Source: Kumtagia sp963820075
Lineage (GTDB): Bacteria; Pseudomonadota; Alphaproteobacteria; Rhizobiales; Rhizobiaceae
Length of the DNA stretch: 64,000 nt
Assembly (NCBI GenBank): GCA_963820075.1
Contig: CAWFYS010000006.1
Span: forward strand, 186,001-250,000
Direction of reading: 5' to 3'
The position numbers and the translations under genes were made by a program. Numbering within the stretch: position 1 is the first letter of the stretch; each line of letters starts with the position of its first letter. The notes under the pieces are model-generated. The model searched no databases. It was given only the letters and a program-made list of their open reading frames with translations, and had not been told where the DNA came from. This document shows positions 54,096-62,869 of the stretch, piece by piece.

Positions 54096-55109
54096 ATGCG
54101 CATCGCCATTATCGGCCTCGGCATGGCCGCCGGGCCGCATGCCAGGAGCCTTATCGACCTGAGCGGGCGGATCGAGGTCGCAGCCGCCTACAGTCCGACG
54201 CCGGCGCGGCGGCAGGCATTCACCGAGGCCTGGGGCTTTCCCGTCACGGGCGACATCGACGCGATCTTCGCCGACAGGTCGATCGACGCGGTGCTGGTGC
54301 TCGCGCCGCCCAATACGCATCTGGATCTTGTCGAGCGCGCCACTGCCACCGGCAAGCATGTGTTGCTTGAAAAGCCGCTCGAAATTTCGCTCGCCCGCGC
54401 CGAACGCCTCGTTGAGGCGGCCGCGCAGGCCGGCGTCACGCTCGGGATCGTGCTGCAGCACCGGTTTCGCCCCGTAGCCGTGGCGCTGGCCGGCCTGATC
54501 GAGCAGAACCGCTTGGGCGATCTTGTCAGCGCCTCGGCAAAACTCGCCAACTGGCGGCCGCAGAGCTATTACGACCAGCCGGGCAGGGGAACGAAGGCGC
54601 GCGACGGCGGCGGCGTGCTGCTGACGCAGGGCATCCACACGCTCGACCTGCTGATCTCGCTGGCCGGCCTGCCGGTGGAGGTGTCCGCCTTCGCCGCGAC
54701 CACGCCGGTGCACCGTATGGAAACCGAGGATCTTGCCGTCGGCGTCATTCGCTTTGAAAACGGCGCGCTCGGCACCATCCACGCCACGACCACCGCCTAT
54801 CCCGGTCTGCCGGACGCCATCGCGTTGATCGGCACGAAGGGGACCGCGCGGATCGAAGGCACAAGGCTGACGGCCGCGTTCCACGACGGCGGCGAATTCG
54901 TGAAGGAGGATGACGCGCCGGGCGGCGGGGCCGGGGCCGATCCGATGGCGTTCCCGCATCACCACCACCGCGCCGTCATCGAGGATTTTCTCGAGGCCAT
55001 CGGAACCGGCCGCGATCCGAAAGTCAGCGGCCGCGAGGCGTTGAAGGTGCACCGGCTGATCGACGCGCTGCTGCGCGCCGCCGAAACCGGGCGAAGGGAA
55101 ACGGTGTAG
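54096..55109 (+). CDS. Gfo/Idh/MocA-family oxidoreductase
   Basis: 337 residues. An N-terminal Rossmann fold (RIAIIGLGMAAGPHARSLID), the conserved EKP motif (GKHVLLEKPLEISLARAERL) and a C-terminal beta-sheet domain with GGGVLLTQGIHTLDL. Family members oxidise or reduce sugars and cyclitols with NAD(P). It lies 10 bp after uxuA, so a uronate or related sugar acid is likely as substrate; the exact reaction cannot be told. A His-rich loop (FPHHHHRAV) precedes the last helices. Confidence 0.9.
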   Translation: MRIAIIGLGMAAGPHARSLIDLSGRIEVAAAYSPTPARRQAFTEAWGFPVTGDIDAIFADRSIDAVLVLAPPNTHLDLVERATATGKHVLLEKPLEISLARAERLVEAAAQAGVTLGIVLQHRFRPVAVALAGLIEQNRLGDLVSASAKLANWRPQSYYDQPGRGTKARDGGGVLLTQGIHTLDLLISLAGLPVEVSAFAATTPVHRMETEDLAVGVIRFENGALGTIHATTTAYPGLPDAIALIGTKGTARIEGTRLTAAFHDGGEFVKEDDAPGGGAGADPMAFPHHHHRAVIEDFLEAIGTGRDPKVSGREALKVHRLIDALLRAAETGRRETV

Positions 55110-55151
55110 CGGGACCATTGGCATTGCCAACCATGGCGGCGTGAGAAATGG

Positions 55152-55204
55152 TTCGCTGAGAGCGAATAATGATTGACCTGAAGTTCGCGAATTGCTACCA
55201 ATTC
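55152..55204 (+). promoter_or_regulatory. Two dyads upstream of the toxin-antitoxin genes
   Basis: TTCGCT-GAG-AGCGAA (55152-55166) and GAATTG-CTAC-CAATTC (55189-55204) are perfect inverted repeats. The second ends 4 bases before the toxin GTG start. Type II modules are normally autorepressed by the antitoxin at such sites. A TTGACC (55173-55178) between them may be a -35 element. The first dyad could also help end the uronate operon. Confidence 0.6.
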
Positions 55205-55208
55205 ACCG

Positions 55209-55460
55209 GTGAAGCCAATAGCCTATAGCAAATCCGCGCTTAAGGTACTCCGCAGGATGCCAGCGAACGAAGCCGCTAGGATTACCTCGAAGATCCAGCA
55301 GTTTGCCAGCGATCCGAAGAGCCTTGCTAACAATATCAAAGTACTGGTCGGCTCGCCTTACATTCGGCTTCGGGTTGCGGATTGGCGTGTCATCATGGAC
55401 AATCAAGGCAATGTCCTCGAAGTCCTGAAGGTCGGGCCGCGCGGTGGAATATACGACTAG
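55209..55460 (+). CDS. RelE/ParE-family toxin
   Basis: 83 residues from a GTG start. The compact RelE fold is recognisable: MKPIAYSKSALKVLRRMPAN, then LVGSPYIRLRVADWRVIMDN and EVLKVGPRGGIYD, with the Arg-rich strand (RLRVADWRV) typical of these ribosome-dependent mRNA endonucleases or gyrase poisons. Nine bases separate it from the antitoxin gene; toxin-first order fits HigBA/RelE-XRE-type modules. Confidence 0.88.
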   Translation: MKPIAYSKSALKVLRRMPANEAARITSKIQQFASDPKSLANNIKVLVGSPYIRLRVADWRVIMDNQGNVLEVLKVGPRGGIYD

Positions 55461-55469
55461 GAGAAGTTA

Positions 55470-55823
55470 GTGCAGAAGATCACTACGCCAAGCGGCGAAA
55501 TCCTCGTCATCCTTCCCCTTGAGGAGTATGAGCGACTCGTCGATGCCGCCGATGTCGCCGCGGCCGACAGAGTGCGATCCGGTATCGTGGCTGGTCGGGA
55601 TGAACTCGTCCCTGCCGAGATCGTCAACCGCCTTATAAGCGGTGAGCACCCCATTCGGGTCTGGCGCAGCCATCGCGGACTTTCATCCCGCGAACTCGCT
55701 GCCAGCGCTGGCCTCAGCGCCCCCTATATCTCAGAGATCGAGAGCGGCAAGAAGGAAGGCAGCGTATCAGCTTTGAAGAAGATCGCCATGGCACTTGGCG
55801 TCGACGTTGACGATCTGATCTGA
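55470..55823 (+). CDS. Antitoxin with Phd/YefM-like N-terminus and XRE helix-turn-helix
   Basis: 117 residues, GTG start. The N-terminal about 50 residues (SGEILVILPLEEYERLVDAA) resemble the Phd/YefM dimerisation strand region. The C-terminal half is a Cro/CI-type helix-turn-helix (WRSHRGLSSRELAASAGLSA, then PYISEIESGKKEGSVSALKK). This would neutralise the RelE-like toxin and repress the operon at the dyads upstream. The composite layout has been seen in other alphaproteobacterial modules (memory). Confidence 0.88.
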   Translation: MQKITTPSGEILVILPLEEYERLVDAADVAAADRVRSGIVAGRDELVPAEIVNRLISGEHPIRVWRSHRGLSSRELAASAGLSAPYISEIESGKKEGSVSALKKIAMALGVDVDDLI

Positions 55824-55893
55824 CCCGCAAAGCGCATGCAGCCCTGAATTCGCAGCCGGTACGCGACTTGAGGTGCACCGCAATGCGCGACCG

Positions 55894-57009
55894 TCAGGCG
55901 ATTTGCCCTCGCAACGCCAGCATGCCGCCACGCGACCGAGTTACGGGTCCGGTCGAGGCGCGCTGTACCAGGGGTCCGTCGATCTTGATCGTGATCGGCC
56001 GCATTTGCTTGCCGTGCACGGCGATGTCGAGCAGCGCCTCGGCGGCGCGCTGGCCCATCTCGTAGTTGGGCAGCACGAGCGTGGACAAGGGCGGATGCGT
56101 GTATCGGGCCAGTTCCTGGTCGTCATAGCCCATCACCGAAATGTCCTGCGGCACCTTCAGGCCGAGTTCGCTGAGGGCCTCCATCACACCGATCGCCATA
56201 AGGTCGTTGCCGCAAAATATGGCGGTCGGCGGATTGGCAAGCGCCAGCAGGTCGAAGGCGTGTTGATAGCCGGTGAGCGGCATCCAGTCGCCATTGCGCA
56301 CCAGCGTCTCGTCAAAAGCAACGTCCACGGTCGCCAGCGCCTGGCGATAGCCCTTCAGCCGGTCCAGGGAGGCATCCATCCAGGGCTCGCCATTGATGAA
56401 GCCGATGCGTCGGTGGCCAAGTCCCGTCAGATGGGCGGTCGCCGCGAAGCCGCCCGACACTTCCCCGGGAAGAATGGAAATGTGCTTTCGCGGTTCGGCG
56501 TAACAGTTGAGCAGGACGGTCGGCACATCCGCCAGTGATTTCGGCAGGCTGACGCGGCGCGTGAAGATCGTCGAGTAAATCACGCCGATCACTGAGCGAT
56601 CACGCTTGATCGCCGCGATCGTCGCTTCCTCCAGTTCCGGGTTCGAGCGGGTGACGTGGGCGGCCACCAGAAAGTCCTGTTCGAACGCGTGGTCGCGCGC
56701 GCCGTCGAGGTTGACCACCGGATGCGGGCTGGTCGAGATCTCGTCGACGAGATAGGCTATGGTGCGCCGCTCCGAGCCGCCGGCGCTTTCGCGGCGGATC
56801 GCCGGCAGTTCGTAGCCGATCACACGCGCCGCCTCGAAGACGCGGTTCTGCGTCTCGGCCGAGATGCGGGCGCCCGTCATCTGGTTCAGCACCAGGGACA
56901 CGCTGGACTGGGAAACGCCGGCTATTCTGGCAACATCCGTCATCGTGGGCCTGCCGCGCCTGCGGTCCGGCCCCGCAGGGTCGCTCTCGCGCCCGTCGCC
57001 CTCGGCCAT
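55894..57009 (-). CDS. LacI-family transcriptional regulator
   Basis: 371 residues. The N-terminal LacI helix-turn-helix (TMTDVARIAGVSQSSVSLVL) is followed by a periplasmic-binding-protein-like sensor domain (FINGEPWMDASLDRLKGYRQ, then FCGNDLMAIGVMEAL and SVMGYDDQELARY). The start at 57009 (MAEGDGRE) is preferred; a longer start at 57060 is possible. It is divergent from a sugar ABC transporter operon with a fitting palindrome between them, so it most likely represses that operon until the sugar binds. Confidence 0.93.
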   Translation of the reverse strand: MAEGDGRESDPAGPDRRRGRPTMTDVARIAGVSQSSVSLVLNQMTGARISAETQNRVFEAARVIGYELPAIRRESAGGSERRTIAYLVDEISTSPHPVVNLDGARDHAFEQDFLVAAHVTRSNPELEEATIAAIKRDRSVIGVIYSTIFTRRVSLPKSLADVPTVLLNCYAEPRKHISILPGEVSGGFAATAHLTGLGHRRIGFINGEPWMDASLDRLKGYRQALATVDVAFDETLVRNGDWMPLTGYQHAFDLLALANPPTAIFCGNDLMAIGVMEALSELGLKVPQDISVMGYDDQELARYTHPPLSTLVLPNYEMGQRAAEALLDIAVHGKQMRPITIKIDGPLVQRASTGPVTRSRGGMLALRGQIA

Positions 57010-57103
57010 TGCTTCCTTCCCTTGTCCTGCGGTTCCGCGCGCTCGTGCATCGAGAAGCACAACGGGTCAAGGCGCCGCCTGATCATATCTTTTGTACTTG
57101 ACT

Positions 57104-57118
57104 GCTAATATTATTAGC
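57104..57118. promoter_or_regulatory. LacI-type operator palindrome
   Basis: GCTAATATTATTAGC is a perfect 6-bp-arm dyad in the divergent region of the LacI regulator and the ABC operon, immediately after a TTGACT (57098-57103) that could be a -35 element. Position and symmetry fit a LacI-family operator. Confidence 0.65.
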
Positions 57119-57198
57119 GCAAGATTTCCGAATGTGAAGCAAATTCGTTGCTTCCACCGGCCGCCTAGAAGCCGGACTCCAGCGAAAGGGAAACGCCG

Positions 57199-58182
57199 AT
57201 GTCTTTGATAAGCCGACGTATTTTACTGTTGTCGGCCGGCGCGTTTGGCGCCGTCGCCATAACCGCCGGGCTTGCACTTGCCGATCTTCCGCCGCTCGCT
57301 CCAAAGGACACCTACAAGGTCGGCTTCGCACAGACGGAGTCGAACAATCCGTGGCGCATCGCCCAGACCAAATCGATGCAGGACGAGGCCGCCAAACTCG
57401 GTTTCCAGCTTGTCTACACCGACGCGGCCGGCTCAGCCGCGAAGCAGGTCGCCGACGTCAATTCGATGATCGCGCAGGGCGTCGATCTTATCTTCCTCGC
57501 CCCGCGCGAGGAAAAGCCGCTCATTCCGGCCGTCATGGCCGCCAAGAAGGCAGGCATCCCGGTGATCCTGCTCGACCGCAGCGTTGACCCGTCACTCGCC
57601 AAGGCCGGCGAGGATTATGTCACCTTCATCGGCTCCGATTTCATTGAGGAGGGCAAGCGCGTCGCCGAATGGCTGATCAAGAATAATGGCGGCAAGACCA
57701 AGATCATCGAACTCGAAGGAACCACCGGTTCGTCACCGGCCAACGACCGCAAGAAGGGCTTCGATGAGGCGATCGCCGCCGCCGGCGGCTTCACGCTTCT
57801 CGCCTCGCAAAGCGGCGACTTTGCCCGCGACAAAGGCCGGCAGGTCGCTGAGTCGCTGCTGCAGGCTCATCCGGACGCCGATGTGATCTATGCTCACAAT
57901 GACGAGATGGCGTTTGGTGCCATCGCGGCGCTGGAGGCGGCTGGCAAAGTGCCGGGCAAGGACGTGATCGTGCTTTCGATCGACGGCGGCAAGGAGGCCG
58001 TGCAGGCGGTCATAGACGGTAAGATCAACGCCGTCGTGGAATGCAATCCGCGCTTTGGTCCCAAGGCCTTCGAGACCATGGCGCGATATGCCAAGGGAGA
58101 GAAGATCGAACCGGCACTGAAAAACGAAGACAAATTCTACGACCCGTCGAACGCCGCCGCCGAACTGCCCAACGCTTATTGA
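57199..58182 (+). CDS. Sugar ABC transporter substrate-binding protein, YtfQ-like
   Basis: 327 residues with a signal peptide (ILLLSAGAFGAVAITAGLAL). The mature domain resembles the E. coli galactofuranose-binding YtfQ: VGFAQTESNNPWRIAQTKSM, GVDLIFLAPREEKPLIPAVM, IPVILLDRS, IIELEGTTGSSPANDRKKGF, SQSGDFARDKGRQV and VIYAHNDEMAFGAI. YtfQ orthology is inferred by eye. The ligand could be a furanose hexose or a pentose. Start at 57199 with an AAAGGGAAACG upstream. First gene of the operon. Confidence 0.92.
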   Translation: MSLISRRILLLSAGAFGAVAITAGLALADLPPLAPKDTYKVGFAQTESNNPWRIAQTKSMQDEAAKLGFQLVYTDAAGSAAKQVADVNSMIAQGVDLIFLAPREEKPLIPAVMAAKKAGIPVILLDRSVDPSLAKAGEDYVTFIGSDFIEEGKRVAEWLIKNNGGKTKIIELEGTTGSSPANDRKKGFDEAIAAAGGFTLLASQSGDFARDKGRQVAESLLQAHPDADVIYAHNDEMAFGAIAALEAAGKVPGKDVIVLSIDGGKEAVQAVIDGKINAVVECNPRFGPKAFETMARYAKGEKIEPALKNEDKFYDPSNAAAELPNAY

Positions 58183-58345
58183 GGGTTATTCGACAAAGCC
58201 GGTCGGCAATCTGCCGGCCGGCTCGTTATTCCGTCGGTCCGTTGCGAGGGCGCGGCAAAGGTCTGACCGGCTCCTGCAATTGCCGACCATGCCGATTGCC
58301 TGCCGGCGCGGCCGCGTGCAAGATCGCACAGGGGAGGAGCCTTGC

Positions 58346-59848
58346 ATGCTTTTATCGATGACCGGCATCGACAAGAGCTTTTCCGGCGTCCGCGTGCTGA
58401 CCGGTGCGTCGCTCGAGGTTTCCGAAGGCGAGGTCATGGCGCTTGTCGGCCAGAACGGCGCCGGCAAGTCGACCATGATCAAGATTCTCACCGGCGCTTA
58501 TACACGCGACAGCGGCGCCGTTACGTTCCAGGGCAGGGAGGCGCATTTCTCCTCAACCGCCGACAGCCAGGCGGCGGGCATCGCCACTATCTACCAGGAG
58601 CTCAATCTGGCTCCTCATCGCACGGTCGCCGAGAACATCTTTCTCGCCCGCGAACCGCGCGGCGCGCTGGGCCTGGTCGATCGCCGAAAAATGCGCGCCG
58701 ATGCGCGCGCGGTACTGAAGCGCTTCAATCTCGACATCGACGTCGACCGCCCGCTGGAGGATTTCGGCGCCGCCACCCGGCAGATGGTGGCGATCGCGCG
58801 CGGCGTGACGCAGAACGCGAAACTCGTCATCATGGACGAGCCAACCTCCTCGCTCGACGAGCGCGAGGTCGCCGTGCTGTTCGACACGATCCGCACTTTG
58901 AAGAAGGACAGCGTGGCCACGATCTTCATCAGCCACCGCCTGGACGAGCTTTATGCGATCTGCGACCGCGTCACCATCATGCGGGACGGCCGAACGGTCG
59001 CCGTCAGCGCGATGAAGGACATACGCAAGCTCGACCTGGTTCGCGCCATGCTTGGCAAGGAATTGACGGCCTTTACGGCCGCGGCGCGCGGCCGCGGCAA
59101 GGCGGACGGCGACACGCTGGTCGACGCACGCGGCCTGTCGGCCGGCATGCGCCTACGTGACGTGTCGCTCTCGATTGGGAAGGGTGAGATTGCGGGCCTT
59201 GCGGGCCTGCTGGGCTCGGGACGTACCGAGACGGCGCGGCTGATCTACGCCGCGGACCGGCGCGACGGCGGCACGGTGTCCGTCGGCGGCCGGCAGACCG
59301 CCTATGCCGACCCCGCCGACGCGATCGCGGACGGCATGGGCTTCGTCTCGGAGGACCGTAAGGTTGAAGGCATCATCCCGGAGATGAGCGTGCGCGAAAA
59401 CCTCACGCTTGCCATCCTGCCGCGCCTGCAGAAGTCCGGGATTGTCGACGGCGCCAAGCAAAACGAGATCGTCGATCGCTACGTCAAGGCGCTCGGCATC
59501 AAATGCGCCTCGCCCGAACAGCCGATCCGCGAGCTTTCCGGCGGCAACCAGCAGAAGGTGATCCTGGCACGCTGGCTTTGCATGAACCCGCGCCTGCTCA
59601 TTGTCGACGAGCCGACGCGCGGCATCGATGTCGGCGCCAAGGCCGAGATTCTCAAGCTGCTGCGCAGCCTTGCCGACGAGGGATTGAGCGTGCTCATGAT
59701 TTCCTCCGAACTGGAGGAACTGATCGCGGCGGCCGACCACGTCACCGTGCTCAGCGACGGTACATCGGTGGCGCGCATCCATGCCGCCGATCTCAGCGAG
59801 GAGCGCCTGATGGCGGCCATGGCCCATCAGGAAGGCGAGGCGGCGTGA
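58346..59848 (+). CDS. Sugar ABC transporter ATP-binding protein (two-domain, YtfR/RbsA type)
   Basis: 500 residues with two nucleotide-binding domains. The first has Walker A (GQNGAGKST) and Walker B with VIMDEPTSSLDEREV. The second has a degenerate Walker A (GLLGSGRTE), an intact signature LSGGNQQKVILARWL and VDEPTRGIDVGAKAE. This asymmetry is typical of CUT2 monosaccharide importers. Start at 58346 with a GGGGAGGAG ribosome site, 163 bp after the binding-protein gene. Confidence 0.95.
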   Translation: MLLSMTGIDKSFSGVRVLTGASLEVSEGEVMALVGQNGAGKSTMIKILTGAYTRDSGAVTFQGREAHFSSTADSQAAGIATIYQELNLAPHRTVAENIFLAREPRGALGLVDRRKMRADARAVLKRFNLDIDVDRPLEDFGAATRQMVAIARGVTQNAKLVIMDEPTSSLDEREVAVLFDTIRTLKKDSVATIFISHRLDELYAICDRVTIMRDGRTVAVSAMKDIRKLDLVRAMLGKELTAFTAAARGRGKADGDTLVDARGLSAGMRLRDVSLSIGKGEIAGLAGLLGSGRTETARLIYAADRRDGGTVSVGGRQTAYADPADAIADGMGFVSEDRKVEGIIPEMSVRENLTLAILPRLQKSGIVDGAKQNEIVDRYVKALGIKCASPEQPIRELSGGNQQKVILARWLCMNPRLLIVDEPTRGIDVGAKAEILKLLRSLADEGLSVLMISSELEELIAAADHVTVLSDGTSVARIHAADLSEERLMAAMAHQEGEAA

Positions 59849-59921
59849 AACGCGGTTCGAGCATCCTCGCGACTTTCGCCACATCGGGTTTTCAGCCGGG
59901 TCGGGTGTTCCGCCGGGCAGC

Positions 59922-60938
59922 ATGGCCAGCGGCGGCATGACCACGCTCGACACCACTTCTCCGGCGCAAAGCAGCCCAAAACGCGGCTCGCTGGTGTGGA
60001 TCAGCCGCTACGGCACGCTGGTTGCCTTCCTGGCCCTGATCGCCTTCAATATGGCGGTCACGCCGAATTTCATGTCCTTGCAGACACTGAACGTAAACCT
60101 CACGCAGGTCGCCACCATCGTTATCGTGGCGACCGGCATGACGCTGGTGATCGCCACCGGCGGCATTGATCTGTCGGTCGGTTCGCTGATGGCAATATCC
60201 GGCGCGCTGGCGCCGATGATATTTCTCGGCACCATCTTTCCCGTGCCCAGTCCGGCGCTCGCGGTGGCGCTGGCGCTGACCTTGCCGGTGCTGGCGGCCG
60301 CCGGCTTCGGCTGGTTCAACGGCCTGCTCATAACGCGATGGTCGATCCAGCCGATCGTGGCGACGCTTGTGCTCTTCATCGCCGGACGCGGCATTGCCCA
60401 GGTGATGACCAACGGCAACCTCCAGGTATTCAAGAACGAAGCGTTCCAGTTTATTGCGCTTGGCCGGGTGTTCGGCATCCCGACCCAGGTCATCATCATG
60501 GCGGTCGTCGTGGCGGCGGCCGCCTTCGTCATCCGCCGCACCGGCTTCGGCCGCCAGATCATCGCGGTCGGTGGCAACGAGAAGGCGGCGCGGCTCGCCG
60601 GCATTCCCGCGGTGCGGGTCAAGCGGCTCGTCTATGTCATCAGCGGCGGGCTGGCCGGTATCGCCGGGCTGATCGTCGTGGCGCGCAACTCGGCGAGCGA
60701 TGCAAATCTGGTGGGGCTTGGCATGGAGCTTGACGCGATCGCAGCGGTCGCGGTCGGCGGCACATTGCTTACCGGCGGGCGGGCCAATGTGCTCGGCACG
60801 CTGCTCGGCGCCTGTGTCATTCAGTTGGTCCGCTACACGCTGCTTGCCAACGGCGTGCCGGACGCGGCGGCGCTGGTGGTCAAGGCCGGCCTCATCGTCG
60901 CCGCCGTATTCATCCAGCAGCGCGCGGAGAGGGGGTGA
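59922..60938 (+). CDS. Sugar ABC transporter permease (YtfT-like)
   Basis: 338 residues and eight to ten membrane helices. The CUT2 permease signature is present: GMTLVIATGGIDLSVGSLMA, ARLAGIPAVRVKRLVYVISG and ELDAIAAVAVGGTLLTGGRA. A second permease follows, as in ytfT-yjfF. The start may be 59922 or 59937 (MTTLDTTS). Confidence 0.93.
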   Translation: MASGGMTTLDTTSPAQSSPKRGSLVWISRYGTLVAFLALIAFNMAVTPNFMSLQTLNVNLTQVATIVIVATGMTLVIATGGIDLSVGSLMAISGALAPMIFLGTIFPVPSPALAVALALTLPVLAAAGFGWFNGLLITRWSIQPIVATLVLFIAGRGIAQVMTNGNLQVFKNEAFQFIALGRVFGIPTQVIIMAVVVAAAAFVIRRTGFGRQIIAVGGNEKAARLAGIPAVRVKRLVYVISGGLAGIAGLIVVARNSASDANLVGLGMELDAIAAVAVGGTLLTGGRANVLGTLLGACVIQLVRYTLLANGVPDAAALVVKAGLIVAAVFIQQRAERG

Positions 60939-61104
60939 TGTTGGTGTTTCCTCACCCCTGTCTCTCGCTTAGGTCGCGCTCCGTCGCGCCCCCGACGGAA
61001 CACCTTCAACGAAATTGGCAGACCCGAAGCTCGCGGAATCCTGCGGGCGCGACGGAACGCAACCCCCGGCGGAACCGGCAAACCCGACGCACCCAGGATT
61101 TGCC

Positions 61105-62106
61105 ATGACCACCGCCGCCCCGCGTCTCGCCTTTCTCGGCCCGCTCGCTCCGCGTTCGACGATCGCGCTGGCGCGTCTGGGCGTGATCGCGGCGCTGGTC
61201 GCGCTCATCCTGTTCGGCGCGTTGCGCTACGACAATTTCCTGTCCCAATACAACGCGCTCTCCTTCCTGCGCTACAATTCGATGTTCGCGCTGATCGCGC
61301 TCGGCATGGCGCTGGTAATCATGACCGGCGGCATCGATCTCTCGGTCGGGGGCACGGCGGCGATGGCCAGCGTGGTCGCGGCGCTGTTCTCGCCTTACCA
61401 CTGGGTGGCGGGGCTTTTCGCCGGCCTCGCGGCCGGGCTTTTAGTCGGCGTCGTCAACGGTATCGTCATCACCCGTTTGAAGATCCAGCCCTTTATCGCC
61501 ACGCTGGCCGCGATGCTGGCCGCTTACGGCACAGGGCTGCTGCTTGCCGGCAACCAGTCTGTGTCCGTCTCCTACGACACGGGCTTCACCGAGATAGGCC
61601 AGGGCGATTTCCTGGGCTTCCCGATTCCGGCCTGGATTGCGATCGCCTTCTACATCGCCGGCTGGATCGCGCTGGAACGGCACCCGGTCGGCCGGCGCGT
61701 CCTCGCCATCGGCGACGGCGAGGCCACCGCCAAACTCATGGGTCTCAAGGTCGAGCGCACGCTGATGGGAGTCTACATCGCCTCGGGGCTTTGCGCCGGC
61801 ATGGCAGGCGTGATTCTGGCCGCGCAGTTCGGCGCCGGACAGCCGACCGAAGGTGTCGGCTGGGAACTGTTCGCCATTGCCGCGGTGGTGGTCGGCGGCA
61901 CGCTGCTTACCGGCGGGGTCGGCTCGATCGGCGCCACCTTTGCCGGGGTAATGCTGCTCGCCATGGTCTTCAACATACTCAATTTCGAGAACGGGCTGGG
62001 CTGGATATCGCTTTCCGCCTACTGGCAGTCGGTCATTCGCGGCCTCTTCCTGCTTGCCGTGGTCATTCTGCAAGCCAAGATCGCCGGAGCGCGCGCCAAT
62101 GGCTGA
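61105..62106 (+). CDS. Sugar ABC transporter permease (YjfF-like)
   Basis: 333 residues, second CUT2 permease: GMALVIMTGGIDLSVGGTAA, NGIVITRLKIQPFIATLAAM and VGWELFAIAAVVVGGTLLTG. Paired with the preceding permease it should form a heterodimeric channel. The 166 bp before it hold no gene. The end overlaps the next gene by 8 bp, showing that the reductase belongs to this operon. Confidence 0.93.
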   Translation: MTTAAPRLAFLGPLAPRSTIALARLGVIAALVALILFGALRYDNFLSQYNALSFLRYNSMFALIALGMALVIMTGGIDLSVGGTAAMASVVAALFSPYHWVAGLFAGLAAGLLVGVVNGIVITRLKIQPFIATLAAMLAAYGTGLLLAGNQSVSVSYDTGFTEIGQGDFLGFPIPAWIAIAFYIAGWIALERHPVGRRVLAIGDGEATAKLMGLKVERTLMGVYIASGLCAGMAGVILAAQFGAGQPTEGVGWELFAIAAVVVGGTLLTGGVGSIGATFAGVMLLAMVFNILNFENGLGWISLSAYWQSVIRGLFLLAVVILQAKIAGARANG

Positions 62107-62869
62107 GTCGAACCGCGTGGCCGCAGGCGAGTTCTCCGGCAATGTCGATTTTTCCGGCAAATCGGTCCTGGTCACCGGCGCCGGCAAGGGCATCGGCCGC
62201 GCCATCGCGCGGATGGCCGCGCGGCGCGGCGCGTCTGTCGTCGCCGTCAGCCGGACCGCCGCGGATCTGGAAACGCTTGCCGACGAGATCGGCTGCCGGA
62301 CCGTGACGGCGGATCTCGCCGACGCCGATGCCGCGCGCGACGCCGCCCTCGCGGCGCAGCCGGTCGACTATCTGGTCAATTGCGCCGGCTTCACGATTCT
62401 GGAGCCGGTTCTTGAGGTTACGGTCGAATCTTTCGACAGGCTGCTCGCCGTCAACACCCGCGCGCCGCTGATCTTCACGCAGGAATACGCCAAGGCGCGC
62501 ATTGCCGCGGGCAAGGGAGGGGCGATCGTCAACGTTTCAAGCATTTCGGCCTTCACCGGCTTTCCCGACCACGCCGCCTATTGCGCCTCGAAGGGTGCAC
62601 TCGACGCGATGAGCCGGGTCATGGCCAACGAGCTTGGCCCCCACGGCATCCGCGTCAACTGCGTCAACCCGGCGATCACGCTGACAGCGATGGCGAGGAA
62701 GGCGTGGAGCGATCCGCAAAAAGCGGCGCCGATGCTGGCGCGCATGCCGCTCGGGCGATTCATCGAACCGGAGGAGGTGGCCGAGATCGTGCTGTTCCTG
62801 CTGTCCGACCGCGCCTCGATGATCAACGGCATATCGATGCCTGTGGATTCGGGCTTCGAGGTAACGTAA
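62099..62869 (+). CDS. SDR reductase resembling dicarbonyl/L-xylulose reductase
   Basis: 256 residues. Rossmann motif VLVTGAGKGIGRAIARMAAR, the tyrosine centre FPDHAAYCASKGALDAMSRV, and HGIRVNCVNPAITLTAMARK. Along its length it resembles animal and fungal L-xylulose reductases (DCXR), including the SRTAADL after the second strand that favours NADP(H). Overlap with the permease suggests it acts on the imported sugar, perhaps a ketopentose or a keto-sugar. The call is by recognition, not alignment. Confidence 0.87.
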   Translation: MAESNRVAAGEFSGNVDFSGKSVLVTGAGKGIGRAIARMAARRGASVVAVSRTAADLETLADEIGCRTVTADLADADAARDAALAAQPVDYLVNCAGFTILEPVLEVTVESFDRLLAVNTRAPLIFTQEYAKARIAAGKGGAIVNVSSISAFTGFPDHAAYCASKGALDAMSRVMANELGPHGIRVNCVNPAITLTAMARKAWSDPQKAAPMLARMPLGRFIEPEEVAEIVLFLLSDRASMINGISMPVDSGFEVT

